The position numbers and the translations under genes were made by a program. Source: Streptococcus chenjunshii (GTDB taxonomy: Bacteria > Bacillota > Bacilli > Lactobacillales > Streptococcaceae). Taken from it: a stretch of 64,000 nucleotides of DNA. Below the pieces are notes generated by a model. That model was given only the letters and a program-made list of their open reading frames with translations, was not told the DNA's origin and did no database searches. Of the stretch, positions 52,110 to 61,377 are shown one piece after another. The DNA is taken from contig NZ_CP031733.1 in NCBI RefSeq assembly GCF_003086355.1, positions 1,612,001-1,676,000 on the forward strand, given 5' to 3'. Every line of letters starts with the position of its first letter. Positions within the stretch are counted from its first letter, which is position 1.

Positions 52110-52862
52110 TTAAATGCCTCCCTCTGCCTCAAGCTTACCTAAAAAGTAGGGCATCTGCTGGCGCCACCAATCCCAGTCATGGGCAACATCGCCTCCCCAG
52201 TAATCAAACCAGGCAGGGACAGATTTAGCCGCAAAAGCTTCCTCCAGCCGTTTTGTGTCCGCAATGTGAGGTTCTTCCCAAGCCCCCTGACCGACTGCAA
52301 CAATAAAGCGGTTTTGGCGGTAATGATAGAGAAACCAAGGATCATCTTGATTCCAAAGGTAATCAATGGGAGAATTGTAATAAACCGTATTATCACCAAA
52401 GTACTCTCCTGTAAAAAAACGGACATCGTAAACACCAGAAAGAGCAATTGAAAGATCAAAAAGATCCGGATGCCGCAGGACAAAATTAACTGTATGATAA
52501 GCTCCCATTGAACAGCCTGTCGCAGCCAATCCTCCCTGCCATCCGGATTCATAGCGGATAAGCGGAACCAGCTCATTGACAATATAACGGTCATAAGCTT
52601 CATGCGCCAAAGCCATATCATGACCGGATTTGCCTAAATTCAGCCATGATTCACTGTCATAAGACTCCGGCGTATAAAATACAATCAGCCCCCGCTCGAT
52701 GAAATCCTGACAAGCTTCGATCATTCCAAAATCGCCGTATTCATTCTGACTGCCGCCTGATGACGGAAAGACGATGAATGGCTTACCAGCATGGCCGTAA
52801 ACATTGAAATACATTTCCTTGCCGAGTTCTCCGGACCAGTGACTTCTTCTTTCAAAATGCAT
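52110..52862 (-). CDS. Alpha/beta-hydrolase (esterase family)
   Basis: A 250-residue esterase of the same broad superfamily as the 50.9-kb gene but distinct in sequence: VFPSSGGSQNEYGDFGMIEA (oxyanion region), LAATGCSMGAYHTVNF (G-C-S-M-G, nucleophile Ser ~115), and the C-terminal catalytic region WGGDVAHDWDWWRQQMPYFL. The start is the ATG at 52862 (MHFERRSHWSGEL) with GGGGGAG upstream. The longer frame is not supported. It follows the ATP-grasp gene after 230 bases in the same orientation. Confidence 0.85.
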   Translation of the reverse strand: MHFERRSHWSGELGKEMYFNVYGHAGKPFIVFPSSGGSQNEYGDFGMIEACQDFIERGLIVFYTPESYDSESWLNLGKSGHDMALAHEAYDRYIVNELVPLIRYESGWQGGLAATGCSMGAYHTVNFVLRHPDLFDLSIALSGVYDVRFFTGEYFGDNTVYYNSPIDYLWNQDDPWFLYHYRQNRFIVAVGQGAWEEPHIADTKRLEEAFAAKSVPAWFDYWGGDVAHDWDWWRQQMPYFLGKLEAEGGI

Positions 52863-53092
52863 ATTTTCTTTTCTCCCCCTAACCTTATCTGGGAATGGAA
52901 CCAAACTCAAGGCATGGTATCCGCTGGCCATCCCCTACAGTTCATCCGGCAGGAAAAATTGATTTTTAGCTTTTCCCACCATCAGTCACTGCATCAAAAT
53001 GTAATCACGTATTGATTGAAATGCCGGGAGAAATTTCCCAGCATCTTTGCTGTCAATCATTTTCAGCAGCCTTTTTCTGCTGATATTTTATG

Positions 53093-54271
53093 CTACTGCT
53101 TAGCATGTGCAAATTGGATAATGTCACGCATTTCTTCTATCTTTTCAGTCCGAGCCAAAATACCCACTTCCCCCATTATCTTAGAAAAAATACCTGGTAC
53201 GGCCTGTACACTGATAATATTGGGCCTGAATTTCTCGACAACTGTGTTGACACTGTTAGCATAATTCTGATTGGCCTTGCGCGAGATATAGACAACATTG
53301 TAAGGCCGGGTAATGTCTGCTTCAAAAATATTATCACGCACAATATTGGCATATTCTCTAAAGATATCGAAATCGTTGGCATAATTCCACATATCGATAG
53401 TCAGTCCTCCCGGCGGCCGGCAGTTGACCTCCAGAGCAATCAGCTCTTTGCTCTCTTTGATACGGAAAAATTCAAAATGGAAGAACCGCTCCTTCACCTT
53501 AAAAGCATCAACACAAATTTCACCGGCTTTTATCAGTTCATCAGAAATATCGCGCGGGACATAATAAAACATGTCATGATCTTTCTCCACAGTTGCCAGA
53601 ACAGCTTCGGAGTATTCCAGACTGGAATAAAAAACAATATTCCCATCATGATCGGTCAAACCATCAAAGGTTACAATATCTCCTTCAATGTATTCTTCCA
53701 TGATATATTCAACATCAGCATTTTTATAGGTGAAAAAATCCTCCAAAGCTTCAGGTGACCTCAGCTTATAAGTATCTGAAGCACCCACACCGGAATTAGG
53801 CTTAATAATGACAGGAAAACCAAGTTCAGCAGCCAGAGCACGCGCTTCATCATCAGTTCGGAACACTTGCCCTCGCGCTACTTTTAAACCGTGCTGACGA
53901 AAAATTTCTTTCATCTGGGCCTTCGTTTTAATGGCCAGCATATCTTCATTTTTATAGCCAAAAACATTAAAGTCTGTCCGTAAAGCAGCATCTAATTCCA
54001 GCCAGTATTCATTATGTGATTCGATGCGGTCAATACGGCCGTATTTATGGGCAAAATAAGCCACTGCCCGATAGACCTGATCATAATCTTCCATATTATC
54101 AACGCGGTAATATTCGGTCAGATTTTCCCTGAGCCCCGGACTTAACTCGTCATAGGGAGCATCCGCAATTCCAAGTGTATGAAAACCACTTTCATGCAGT
54201 CGAAGGGCAAACGTCTCAAAATTAGCGGGAAAATGGGGAGAAATCATCACAAAATTCATTGGTTTTGTCAT
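53093..54271 (-). CDS. ATP-grasp family ligase
   Basis: A 392-residue ATP-grasp enzyme. The preATP domain covers ~1-110. GFPVIIKPNSGVGASDTYKL (~150-170) is the ATP-binding Lys/Gly loop. MEEYIEGDIVTFDGL follows, then FHFEFFRIKE and ALEVNCRPPGGLTIDM, with the Glu/Asn metal ligands. Such enzymes ligate a carboxylate to an amine or thiol. The substrate cannot be inferred. GAGG precedes the ATG. Neighbouring esterases suggest an ester- or peptide-type small molecule, but nothing proves it. Confidence 0.85.
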   Translation of the reverse strand: MTKPMNFVMISPHFPANFETFALRLHESGFHTLGIADAPYDELSPGLRENLTEYYRVDNMEDYDQVYRAVAYFAHKYGRIDRIESHNEYWLELDAALRTDFNVFGYKNEDMLAIKTKAQMKEIFRQHGLKVARGQVFRTDDEARALAAELGFPVIIKPNSGVGASDTYKLRSPEALEDFFTYKNADVEYIMEEYIEGDIVTFDGLTDHDGNIVFYSSLEYSEAVLATVEKDHDMFYYVPRDISDELIKAGEICVDAFKVKERFFHFEFFRIKESKELIALEVNCRPPGGLTIDMWNYANDFDIFREYANIVRDNIFEADITRPYNVVYISRKANQNYANSVNTVVEKFRPNIISVQAVPGIFSKIMGEVGILARTEKIEEMRDIIQFAHAKQ

Positions 54272-54468
54272 TTCATTTACCTCATTTTTTATTTTTCTTC
54301 CAGTTTAACATAATTTAAGATGTTTTTCTAGTAAGTTTTCTGAAAATAATATCAATTCAGATAATTTTGAGACAGGACCGATCTCTTTTTCCTGTAGGGT
54401 TCTCATTTCAGAAATGCGCTATCTTTTTTTAATTTTAAAATCACATTTTTTTTGTTACACTGATAAGT

Positions 54469-55101
54469 ATGGAAGTCTTAAAAATATTAAACACTGTTGC
54501 TCGTGAAAACACCTATATCCTCAGCAATGATCAGGCGCTTATCTTAATTGATCCTGGAAGCAACGGAACTGCTATCGCTGAACGCATTGTATCCTTAGGA
54601 AAACCTCTGGCTGCTATTTTACTGACCCATACACACTATGACCATATTATGAGCTTGGACTTTGTGCGTGATCGTTTCGGCAATCCGCCGACCTATGTTT
54701 CGCAGAAAGAAGCAAGCTGGCTGGGGTCTCCAACAGACAACTTATCCGGCCTTGACCGGCACCGTGATATGCAGGATGTCACTGCCAGACCTGCTGACTT
54801 TTATTTTGACCAGTCTTCTTACCATATTGCCGGTTTTCATTTTACTGTTGCTGAAACTCCCGGACACTCTATAGGAGGTGTGTCCTTTATTTTTCCTGAT
54901 GATGAACTGGTTCTGACAGGAGATGCTCTATTTAAGGAGACTATTGGCCGGACGGATCTGCCCACTGGCAGCCTTGAGGTTCTTATAGACAGCATCCGTC
55001 AAAATCTGCTGACACTGCCCAATCATTATAAGGTTTATCCCGGCCATGGCATGAATACCACCATTGCCCATGAAAAAAACTTTAATCCTTTCTTTCAATA
55101 A
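54469..55101 (+). CDS. Metallo-beta-lactamase-fold hydrolase (glyoxalase II-like)
   Basis: A 210-residue MBL-fold hydrolase of the YqgX/YcbL type: LTHTHYDHI (HxHxDH, ~50-58), AETPGHSIGGVSF, LTGDALFKETIGRTDLP (metal Asp) and YPGHGMNTTI (last His). Likely thioester hydrolase or glyoxalase II-like. An extended -10 (TGTTACACT, ending 54461) leaves only 7 bases before the ATG and no Shine-Dalgarno, so the mRNA is probably leaderless. In other streptococci a gene of this type follows ftsX; here a repeat cluster and an IS element intervene. Confidence 0.9.
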   Translation: MEVLKILNTVARENTYILSNDQALILIDPGSNGTAIAERIVSLGKPLAAILLTHTHYDHIMSLDFVRDRFGNPPTYVSQKEASWLGSPTDNLSGLDRHRDMQDVTARPADFYFDQSSYHIAGFHFTVAETPGHSIGGVSFIFPDDELVLTGDALFKETIGRTDLPTGSLEVLIDSIRQNLLTLPNHYKVYPGHGMNTTIAHEKNFNPFFQ

Positions 55102-55104
55102 AAT

Positions 55105-55646
55105 AACCGCCCAAATCTGCTGCAGAAATAGGCTCGGACATTGGATTGGACATCGTCAGCCGTAGATGTCTGAAAGCAAACAAAAATCCAGCCTCTCAAA
55201 CCATTGCTTGTGTTGTAAACAAGACGCAGTAGCCTAGCGTCATTTTAGTCGCTTTTTCAAAGCTTTAAAATAAAATGCCTACTAGGCTTTGCGGGGGCGA
55301 GACGTCGAATGTTATAGTCTGGTTCTGTCTCGCTCCCTAGTCGTCCTGACAGAGGGGCGCAGACGAAATCAAAAATTTCTGGCTTACCGTCAGCCGTAGA
55401 CGTCTGAAGGCTTTGTCGTCTTGGCAGCCGACCGCACCCTTCTAGTCATCTTGGCAGAGGTGCGCCTACGAAATCATAGATTTCTGGCTTACCGTCTTTT
55501 TCCTTTGGTGTTCTTTAATCTTGTTAGAATTGAACACGTCTTAAACTGCGGGAAAAAGAGACGCAGTCGTAGGAAGAGCTGATGTACGAATGTGGCTGCT
55601 TTGTGAGTATAAACCGTCTGGGCTAGCGATCTAGCCTTTGTATCTT
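55105..55646 (-). repeat. Composite repeat cluster, family 1 and related modules
   Basis: GC-richer intergenic DNA. A family-1 unit in minus orientation covers ~55528-55646 (ends AATTGAACACGTCTTAAACT and GCCTTTGTATCTT). Left of it a module containing ACGAAATCAWARATTTCTGG and CTTACCGTC occurs twice (~55362-55393 and ~55467-55499). It matches, inverted, the 23.1-kb repeat. No gene is present in the 700 bases between the MBL gene and the transposase. Confidence 0.65.
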
Positions 55647-55652
55647 AAAAAT

Positions 55653-55688
55653 AAAAAACTACCTGTTTGTGTGAACAGGCAGTTTTTT
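55653..55688 (-). terminator. Bidirectional terminator, originally downstream of ftsX
   Basis: AAAAAACTACCTGTT pairs with AACAGGCAGTTTTTT with one mismatch and has A/T tracts at both ends. It is now separated from ftsX by the IS30-family insertion. Confidence 0.8.
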
Positions 55689-55714
55689 GGGATACAGAAC
55701 GTTTTCTTCAAAAT

Positions 55715-56777
55715 TGAAAGTTCTAAAATGAAGTTAGCCACTTAGATGCAAAAAAACACCTCTATGTTACACTTGTAGTTGACGAAAACACAAGTAAAGG
55801 ACATAGAGATGCAAGACCATTATACACCAACAGGCAAGCACTTGACAATAGCTGATCGCCGCTTGATTGAACGCTGGAAGCAAGAAGGGAAATCTAATCG
55901 TGAGATTGCAGGTCTCTTAGGCAAAGCTCCTCAAACGATAAACAACGAGATGAAACGTGGACTGGTCCTCCAACAGGTGCGTAAGGGGAAGTTTGAGAAG
56001 CTTTATAGGGCGGATAGAGCTCAGGAAGTGTATGAGATTAATCGAAAAAATAGCCGTAAAGCTGTTAGTCTCACGAAGAAAGTCAAGGAAACCATTGTCC
56101 ACTACATCAAGCTGAAGTGGTCACCTGAGATGATTTCAAAACGTAAAGTCAACGTCCCACAATCCACCATATACTACTGGATGGACAAGGGGTACCTGGG
56201 GCTGACTAAGGCAGATAGGCTGTATCCAAGAAAAGGCAAATCCCCTAAGAAAACAGCCAGTCCTAATTTCATGCCTGTTGGAAAGTCGATTGAGGAGCGG
56301 CCTGAAGCGATCACTCAACGACTGGAGGCTGGGCATTATGAGATTGATACGGTTGTTCAGACACGGGCTAAAGCGCCTTGCTTTCTGACATTAACAGATC
56401 GAAAAACCAGGTATGAAATCATTCGTTACTTGCCCAGTAAGACAGCACAAGCCGTTAACGAAGCCTTGTCGAGCATTTTACAGGAATATCAGATCACGTC
56501 AATCACAGCTGATAATGGGGCAGAATTTGCTAGACTAAGCGAGATTTTTAGTGAAGAGAAGATCTACTATGCTCACCCTTATTGCTCTTGGGAAAGAGGC
56601 TCTAATGAGAATCACAACCGTCTTATTCGACGTTTCCTACCCAAGGGAAAAACAAGAGCGACCAGAAAACTGGCCACTCAGATTGAATGGTGGATAAACA
56701 ATTATCCCAAACGAATATTAAACTACAAGACACCTAGAGAAATTGTATTCAGTGGCTAACTTCAACTTGAAATTTAG
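55715..56777 (+). mobile_element. IS30-family insertion sequence
   Basis: A single-gene element of about 1.06 kb. Terminal inverted repeats share the perfect core TGAAGTTAGCCACT (left, ~55729-55742) / AGTGGCTAACTTCA (right, ~56752-56765), with weaker matching outside. The 15-base sequence CGTTTTCTTCAAAAT lies directly on both sides (55700-55714 and 56778-56792). This direct repeat is longer than the 2-4 bp usual for the family, so the exact ends are uncertain. The right repeat overlaps the transposase stop codon. Confidence 0.85.
55809..56759 (+). CDS. IS30-family transposase
   Basis: A 316-residue DDE transposase. The N-terminal helix-turn-helix is HLTIADRRLIERWKQEGKSN followed by REIAGLLGKAPQTINNEM. 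The catalytic core has YEIDTVVQ (first Asp), TADNGAEF (second Asp) and ERGSNENHNRLIRRFLP (Glu). The start is the ATG at 55809 (MQDHYTPTGKHLT) behind AAAGGA. An upstream TTG opens the frame but has no signal. Apparently intact. Confidence 0.93.
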   Translation: MQDHYTPTGKHLTIADRRLIERWKQEGKSNREIAGLLGKAPQTINNEMKRGLVLQQVRKGKFEKLYRADRAQEVYEINRKNSRKAVSLTKKVKETIVHYIKLKWSPEMISKRKVNVPQSTIYYWMDKGYLGLTKADRLYPRKGKSPKKTASPNFMPVGKSIEERPEAITQRLEAGHYEIDTVVQTRAKAPCFLTLTDRKTRYEIIRYLPSKTAQAVNEALSSILQEYQITSITADNGAEFARLSEIFSEEKIYYAHPYCSWERGSNENHNRLIRRFLPKGKTRATRKLATQIEWWINNYPKRILNYKTPREIVFSG

Positions 56778-56811
56778 CGTTTTCTTCAAAATACATCATT
56801 TCATTCAGACT

Positions 56812-57741
56812 TTAAAATTTCAAATAACGGCGCATTGACAGCATCGAACCGATTGAGCCAATGACAATGCCGATCAGAAACAGCAGACCGATTAGGGATG
56901 GAAGGAAGAAACCGGGATCGTACAGTGAAAGACTTTGCAGTTCTAAGCTTGGACTGAAGGCTCTATATACATATTGATAAAGGAAGTAGACAACCAAAGA
57001 AGGAATAATAGCTCCCAAGAACCCTACCCAGGCACCTTCAAAGAAGAAAGGTCCGCGGATATAAGAATTTTTAGCACCAACCAATCGCATGATTTCAATA
57101 TCACGCCGTCTTGAGATAATGGTAATCCGAATCGTATTTGAAATCAGAAAAATAGCGACCAGAACAAGCAGACCGGTACCGACAAGGCCCCAGGTACGTA
57201 TTAGAGCAGCAAATCTGAAGAGCTGATCTGAATCAGAACCGCCGTAGTCTACGGACTCTACACCCTCAATGCCGCTGATACTCTCTGCAATATCTTTGAC
57301 TTCCTCAGGGGCAGCAGCCTCGACGACATAAACATCCTGCAGAGGATTAGAATCCCCATCAAGCAGTGCCCAATCATCACCATAAGTGTCCTGAAGTTGC
57401 TTCAGCTGCTCATCCTTGCTGGAAAAAGTGATGGACTTCACGCCTGATATTGCCATAATCTGGTCATAAACCTTATGATAATTTTCGTTAGCAACAGGCT
57501 GACCGGCAGGATCAGCTGTCATTTCTGAATTATCCGTTGAATCAATCTCCAGATAAGTATTGATTTGGATATTATTCTCAATACCTGAGGCTAACCGCTC
57601 AGTATTCAGAAGGACTGCTCCAAAAATACCAAGCAAGGTCAAGGTAATTGTTACCGAACTGACAGAAGCCAGCGTCATCCAAAAATTACGCTTTAAGCTC
57701 TTCATGGATTCCCACAAATGATGGAAAAAGTTTCTAATCAT
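56812..57741 (-). CDS. ftsX: Cell division protein FtsX
   Basis: A 309-residue ABC-like membrane protein: N-terminal helix (~22-45), large extracellular loop (~48-170) that in streptococci contacts the PcsB hydrolase, and three C-terminal helices. TIISRRRDIEIMRLVGAKNSYIRGPFFFEG is the conserved cytoplasmic coupling segment. The start is the ATG at 57741 (MIRNFFHHLWESMKSLKRN), overlapping the ftsE stop by 8 bases. The longer frame reads through ftsE. Confidence 0.95.
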   Translation of the reverse strand: MIRNFFHHLWESMKSLKRNFWMTLASVSSVTITLTLLGIFGAVLLNTERLASGIENNIQINTYLEIDSTDNSEMTADPAGQPVANENYHKVYDQIMAISGVKSITFSSKDEQLKQLQDTYGDDWALLDGDSNPLQDVYVVEAAAPEEVKDIAESISGIEGVESVDYGGSDSDQLFRFAALIRTWGLVGTGLLVLVAIFLISNTIRITIISRRRDIEIMRLVGAKNSYIRGPFFFEGAWVGFLGAIIPSLVVYFLYQYVYRAFSPSLELQSLSLYDPGFFLPSLIGLLFLIGIVIGSIGSMLSMRRYLKF

Positions 57742-58426
57742 CGTAACCGTATTCTCCTTCCTCTTCATCACGTACCACACGACCATCTTCAATTGCGACA
57801 ACGCGATGGCGAAGTGAGTTCACAATTTGGCTATTATGTGTTGCCATAAGTACAGTAGTTCCCTGCAGATTAATCCGCTCTAAAAGCTGCATAATTTCCC
57901 AAGCGATTTCTGGGTCAAGGTTCCCAGTCGGTTCATCAGCAATCAGGACTTTAGGATTATTGACAATCGCCCGAGCAATAGCTACACGCTGCTGCTCGCC
58001 GCCCGACAGCTGATCGGGAAAAGAACGCATTTTGTGCTTGAGTCCTACTAAATCAAGAACCTCGGTAACACGCTTTTGAATATCACGCTTTTTGGCACCG
58101 ATAACCTGCATGGCATAGGCAACATTTTCGTAAACAGTCTTGGCCGGAAGCAGTTTATAGTCTTGGAAGACTACGCCTATGCTGCGGCGCAGCATGGGAA
58201 TTTCCCGCTTTTTTATCTTATCCAGATTGAACTTGCCGACACGCAGCGTCCCTTTAGTATGGGCCTCCTCGCGGTAGAGAAGCCTGATAAATGTTGACTT
58301 CCCTGCTCCGGACGGACCGACAAGATAGACAAATTCACCCTGATCAACAGAAATAGTAATATCTCTCAAAGCAGTGGTTGAACGGTGGTATTTTTTACTG
58401 ACACCGTTCATTTCAATTAAAGCCAT
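57734..58426 (-). CDS. ftsE: Cell division ATP-binding protein FtsE
   Basis: A 230-residue ABC ATPase: Walker A GPSGAGKST (~38), Q-loop FQDYKLLP, signature LSGGEQQR (~140), Walker B VLIADEPTGNLD and the H-loop MATHN. It powers FtsX to activate peptidoglycan hydrolysis at the septum. ATG at 58426. prfB lies upstream across a 214-base gap that contains a family-2 repeat. Confidence 0.97.
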   Translation of the reverse strand: MALIEMNGVSKKYHRSTTALRDITISVDQGEFVYLVGPSGAGKSTFIRLLYREEAHTKGTLRVGKFNLDKIKKREIPMLRRSIGVVFQDYKLLPAKTVYENVAYAMQVIGAKKRDIQKRVTEVLDLVGLKHKMRSFPDQLSGGEQQRVAIARAIVNNPKVLIADEPTGNLDPEIAWEIMQLLERINLQGTTVLMATHNSQIVNSLRHRVVAIEDGRVVRDEEEGEYGYDD

Positions 58427-58490
58427 GTTTTTCTTTCCTTTTCTTTAAATTTTTGATGAAGTATCCGGGACAAAATATCCCAGCTTGTTT

Positions 58491-58634
58491 TACTATATAG
58501 AAATAACTGTTTGCAGCTGGAGGTTCTTATCGGGACACATCTTAATTTTCAGGTATCCTCCTTAAACCGTCCGCTGGGCTGTTTAGTTACTCTTACAGTA
58601 GCGGTCAGCTTAGACAACTATGCAGAGCAGGGAC
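58491..58634 (+). repeat. Dispersed repeat, family 2, copy A
   Basis: About 144 bases alignable nearly without gaps to 61072-61214 at roughly 65% identity by eye. Both carry TAGAAAT, TGGA.GT.CTTA, TCTTA.TTTCAGGT-like and CCTTA segments. It lies between prfB and ftsE. Confidence 0.6.
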
Positions 58635-58640
58635 AGCCTA

Positions 58641-59742
58641 TCACTGATCGCTCATCCGCCATTTTAGATAAGCATCAATAAAGCCGGTCAGCTCTCCGTC
58701 CATAACCCGGTCAACCTGAGCCAGTTCATAGCCGCTGCGGTGATCTTTCACCATGGTATAAGGCGTAAAGACATAGGACCTAATTTGGCTGCCCCAAGTA
58801 ATTTCTTTTTTATCTCCCTTAAGTGCATCAATTTCCTGAGCTTTTTTCTCTTCTTCCATCTGGTAAAGCTTAGCCTGAAGCAGTTTCATCGCCCGATCAC
58901 GGTTACCATACTGGGTACGGTCAACAGTCGAAGCTGCGACAAGACCGGTCGGTATATGTGTAAGACGGACACCGGTTGACACTTTATTGACATTTTGACC
59001 GCCGGCTCCGCCAGAGCGGAAAGTGTCCATCTTGATGTCTTCATCACGAATAGTTACCTCAATCGTTTCATCAAGCTCGGGCATCACTTCAACAGATGCA
59101 AAAGAAGTGTGGCGGCGCTTGGCAGAATCAAACGGAGAAATTCGCACCAAACGGTGCACGCCCATTTCCGATTTTAATAGACCATAGGCATTAGCACCCG
59201 TAAAAGCTAAGGTCGCTGATTTGATCCCGGCTTCATCGCCGGCCTGATAATCCAGAAGTTCAACTTTAAACCCTCTGGCATTGCCAAAACGGGTATACAT
59301 GCGCAGCAGCATATCTCCCCAGTCCTGTGCTTCCGTTCCGCCAGATCCCGGATGAATTTCCAAAATGGCATTATTATGGTCATAAGGCTCTGATAAAAGC
59401 AGAGCCATTTCATAGTCTGCCATGATTTTATCCAGCTCTCCCAGCTTCTCTTCCAGTTCTCCCTGTAAAGACTGATCTTCCGGCAGCATTTCCAGTAGCA
59501 ATTCTGTTTCATCACACAGTTCTGCCATACTATGGAAGGTCTCATAGGTTGTCTTCAGTTCATTCAGTTCCTGTGATATTTTTTGAGCAGCCGAGCTGTC
59601 AGTCCAAAAATCAGGCTCAGTCATTTGATGTTCAAGCTGGGCAATCTCTTCTTCCAAGTTTTCTAAGTCAAAGAGACCTCCTGAAGTCAGTCAGCTTCTC
59701 TTGATTTTCTGCTATTTTTTGACGAATTTCAGCTAATTCCAC
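58641..59742 (-). CDS. prfB: Peptide chain release factor 2, with programmed +1 frameshift
   Basis: RF2 is encoded in two frames. Translation starts at the GTG at 59742 (AAGGAG upstream) and reads 24 codons to CTT TGA (59673-59668). The shift to +1 reads GAC and continues from 59669 to 58641. The frameshift site has the classic AGGAGG stimulator 3-4 bases before CTTTGAC. The combined product is 366 residues. SPF ([15 protein letters not shown]) recognises UGA/UAA, and [10 protein letters not shown] carries the GGQ hydrolysis motif. The in-frame UGA makes synthesis autoregulatory. First gene of the prfB-ftsE-ftsX set. Confidence 0.97.
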
Positions 59743-59874
59743 AAAAGTCACTCCTTTTTTATCGTTATAGATATCAGTCAATTATTAAAGATAGATAACT
59801 CTCCAGTAAGAAACACAAAAAACGTCAGCATCCCTTTGGAGTTCTATCTATTTTAATAGTCTATCATAAAAATG

Positions 59875-60999
59875 TCAGTTTTGCCATTTTGCAAGCACTG
59901 CAGCCAGTTCTTTTTGGCTATCCTCTTCTTTCAGATTCAGATGATGCAGAAAATCCAACAATGCAGCATCCGGTTTCCTGACAATCTCTCCTATTGCCCA
60001 GATAGCTGTGGCTGTATGAACAGGATTATTATTTTTATCAATAATTTCCATAAGTTTGACTAAGGCACTCTTGTCATGAATGTTCGCTAAAGCAATGATG
60101 GCATTGCGCTGCAGAATATTCTTTCCGCGCCAGGCTGCTGCAAGCAGGCCAAACTGTTCTTTAAAAGATTTATTAGTTAACTCCAAAAAAGGCAGCAATT
60201 CGGGCATCGCCAATTCCGGGTCAATAGCACTAGCAGGAGGATTATCAATACCTTTATTATATGGACAGCAAATTTGGCAGATATCACAGCCGTAAATGAC
60301 CGTCTTGATTTTTTTGCGAAATTCCAGCGCCATCATTCCTTTGTCCTGTGTCTGAAAGGAGAGGCAGCGTCTAGCATTCATACTGCCATCGCCGATCAGA
60401 CAGGACGTCGGACAGGCATCCAGGCAGCGCCGGCAGTCACCGCAGTCATAATCAACCGGCTGGTCAGGTTCAATGTCCAGATTGGTAATCAGTTCCCCTA
60501 AATACATGTAAGAACCAAATTCCTTAGAAATAACCAAGCCGTTTTTCCCGATAAAACCGATTCCGGCTCGTCTGGCAACCGCCGTATCAACTAAAGCACC
60601 TGTATCTACCATAGCTTTATGCTCAAAAGAAAAATCTGCACAGAGCTGTTCAATCCCTTCGGCTAAACGTTTCAATTTGTCCTGCAAAACCTGATGATAG
60701 TCCACTCCCCAAGAATTGGGTGTGATTTTCCCGCGGCGGTATTGTGTTTTAGGCGGTTTAATTGACAGCTTATGCGGATAAGCGACAGCGATAGCGATAA
60801 TAGTCTTAGCAGATGCAAGCGAACGCTTAGGATCGAGACGGTCTTCAATGATTTTATGTTCAAAGCCCGAATTTCGCTTTTCTGCAACAGCCAGACGCAG
60901 TGATTTTTCTAAATAAGCAAAATCATCCGCTTTTGTGAAACCGATTTTTGAAATCCCAATATCGGCAGCCAGCTCCTTAATTTCTTCTTTGATATCCAT
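59875..60999 (-). CDS. queG: Epoxyqueuosine reductase QueG
   Basis: A 374-residue cobalamin-dependent reductase for the last step of queuosine tRNA modification. The N-terminal reductase domain has KPPKTQYRRGKITPNSWGVD and ARRAGIGFIGKNGLVI. Two [4Fe-4S] ferredoxin motifs follow (CGDCRRCLDACPTSC and CDICQICCPYNKG, ~185-265). C-terminal HEAT-like repeats (~295-370) match the longer Gram-positive QueG form. The start is the ATG at 60999. Confidence 0.95.
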   Translation of the reverse strand: MDIKEEIKELAADIGISKIGFTKADDFAYLEKSLRLAVAEKRNSGFEHKIIEDRLDPKRSLASAKTIIAIAVAYPHKLSIKPPKTQYRRGKITPNSWGVDYHQVLQDKLKRLAEGIEQLCADFSFEHKAMVDTGALVDTAVARRAGIGFIGKNGLVISKEFGSYMYLGELITNLDIEPDQPVDYDCGDCRRCLDACPTSCLIGDGSMNARRCLSFQTQDKGMMALEFRKKIKTVIYGCDICQICCPYNKGIDNPPASAIDPELAMPELLPFLELTNKSFKEQFGLLAAAWRGKNILQRNAIIALANIHDKSALVKLMEIIDKNNNPVHTATAIWAIGEIVRKPDAALLDFLHHLNLKEEDSQKELAAVLAKWQN

Positions 61000-61071
61000 A
61001 TTCTTATTCTAAAGCAAAAAGACAGGGACGGCAAGGTTAAGTTTTTGGAACAAGAGTGCCCTAGACCAATT

Positions 61072-61214
61072 TATTTGATAGAAATCAATTTTTACAATTG
61101 GAAGTCCTTAGCTGGGTACGTCTTATTTCCAGGTTCCCGCCTTAGGCAGTCTACTGGATCGCTTAACGACTAAAATATAAGCAGTTACTCTGACTAACTG
61201 TGCGGAAGGTGGAT
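61072..61214 (+). repeat. Dispersed repeat, family 2, copy B
   Basis: Partner of 58491-58634, in the same orientation, lying between queG and the HAD gene. The remaining ~165 bases to 61377 contain no gene or clear terminator that I can support. Confidence 0.6.
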
Positions 61215-61377
61215 CCCAACCTAGAAATTAGAAAGTGAGGAAAGTTTATGTTTTTGGGCTCCGCTTCATTCTCTTAAAAAGGCTTTTACATCCGTGAGTT
61301 TCACTGGCATCGCCAAAATAAACAATACTGCAGAGCCTTAAATCAAACATTATACTGTCCAAGTCTTCATCCATTTA

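Noticed and set aside
53090..53758. 222-codon plus-strand frame
   Set aside because: Antisense to the well-supported ATP-grasp gene, with no ribosome binding site or recognisable domain.
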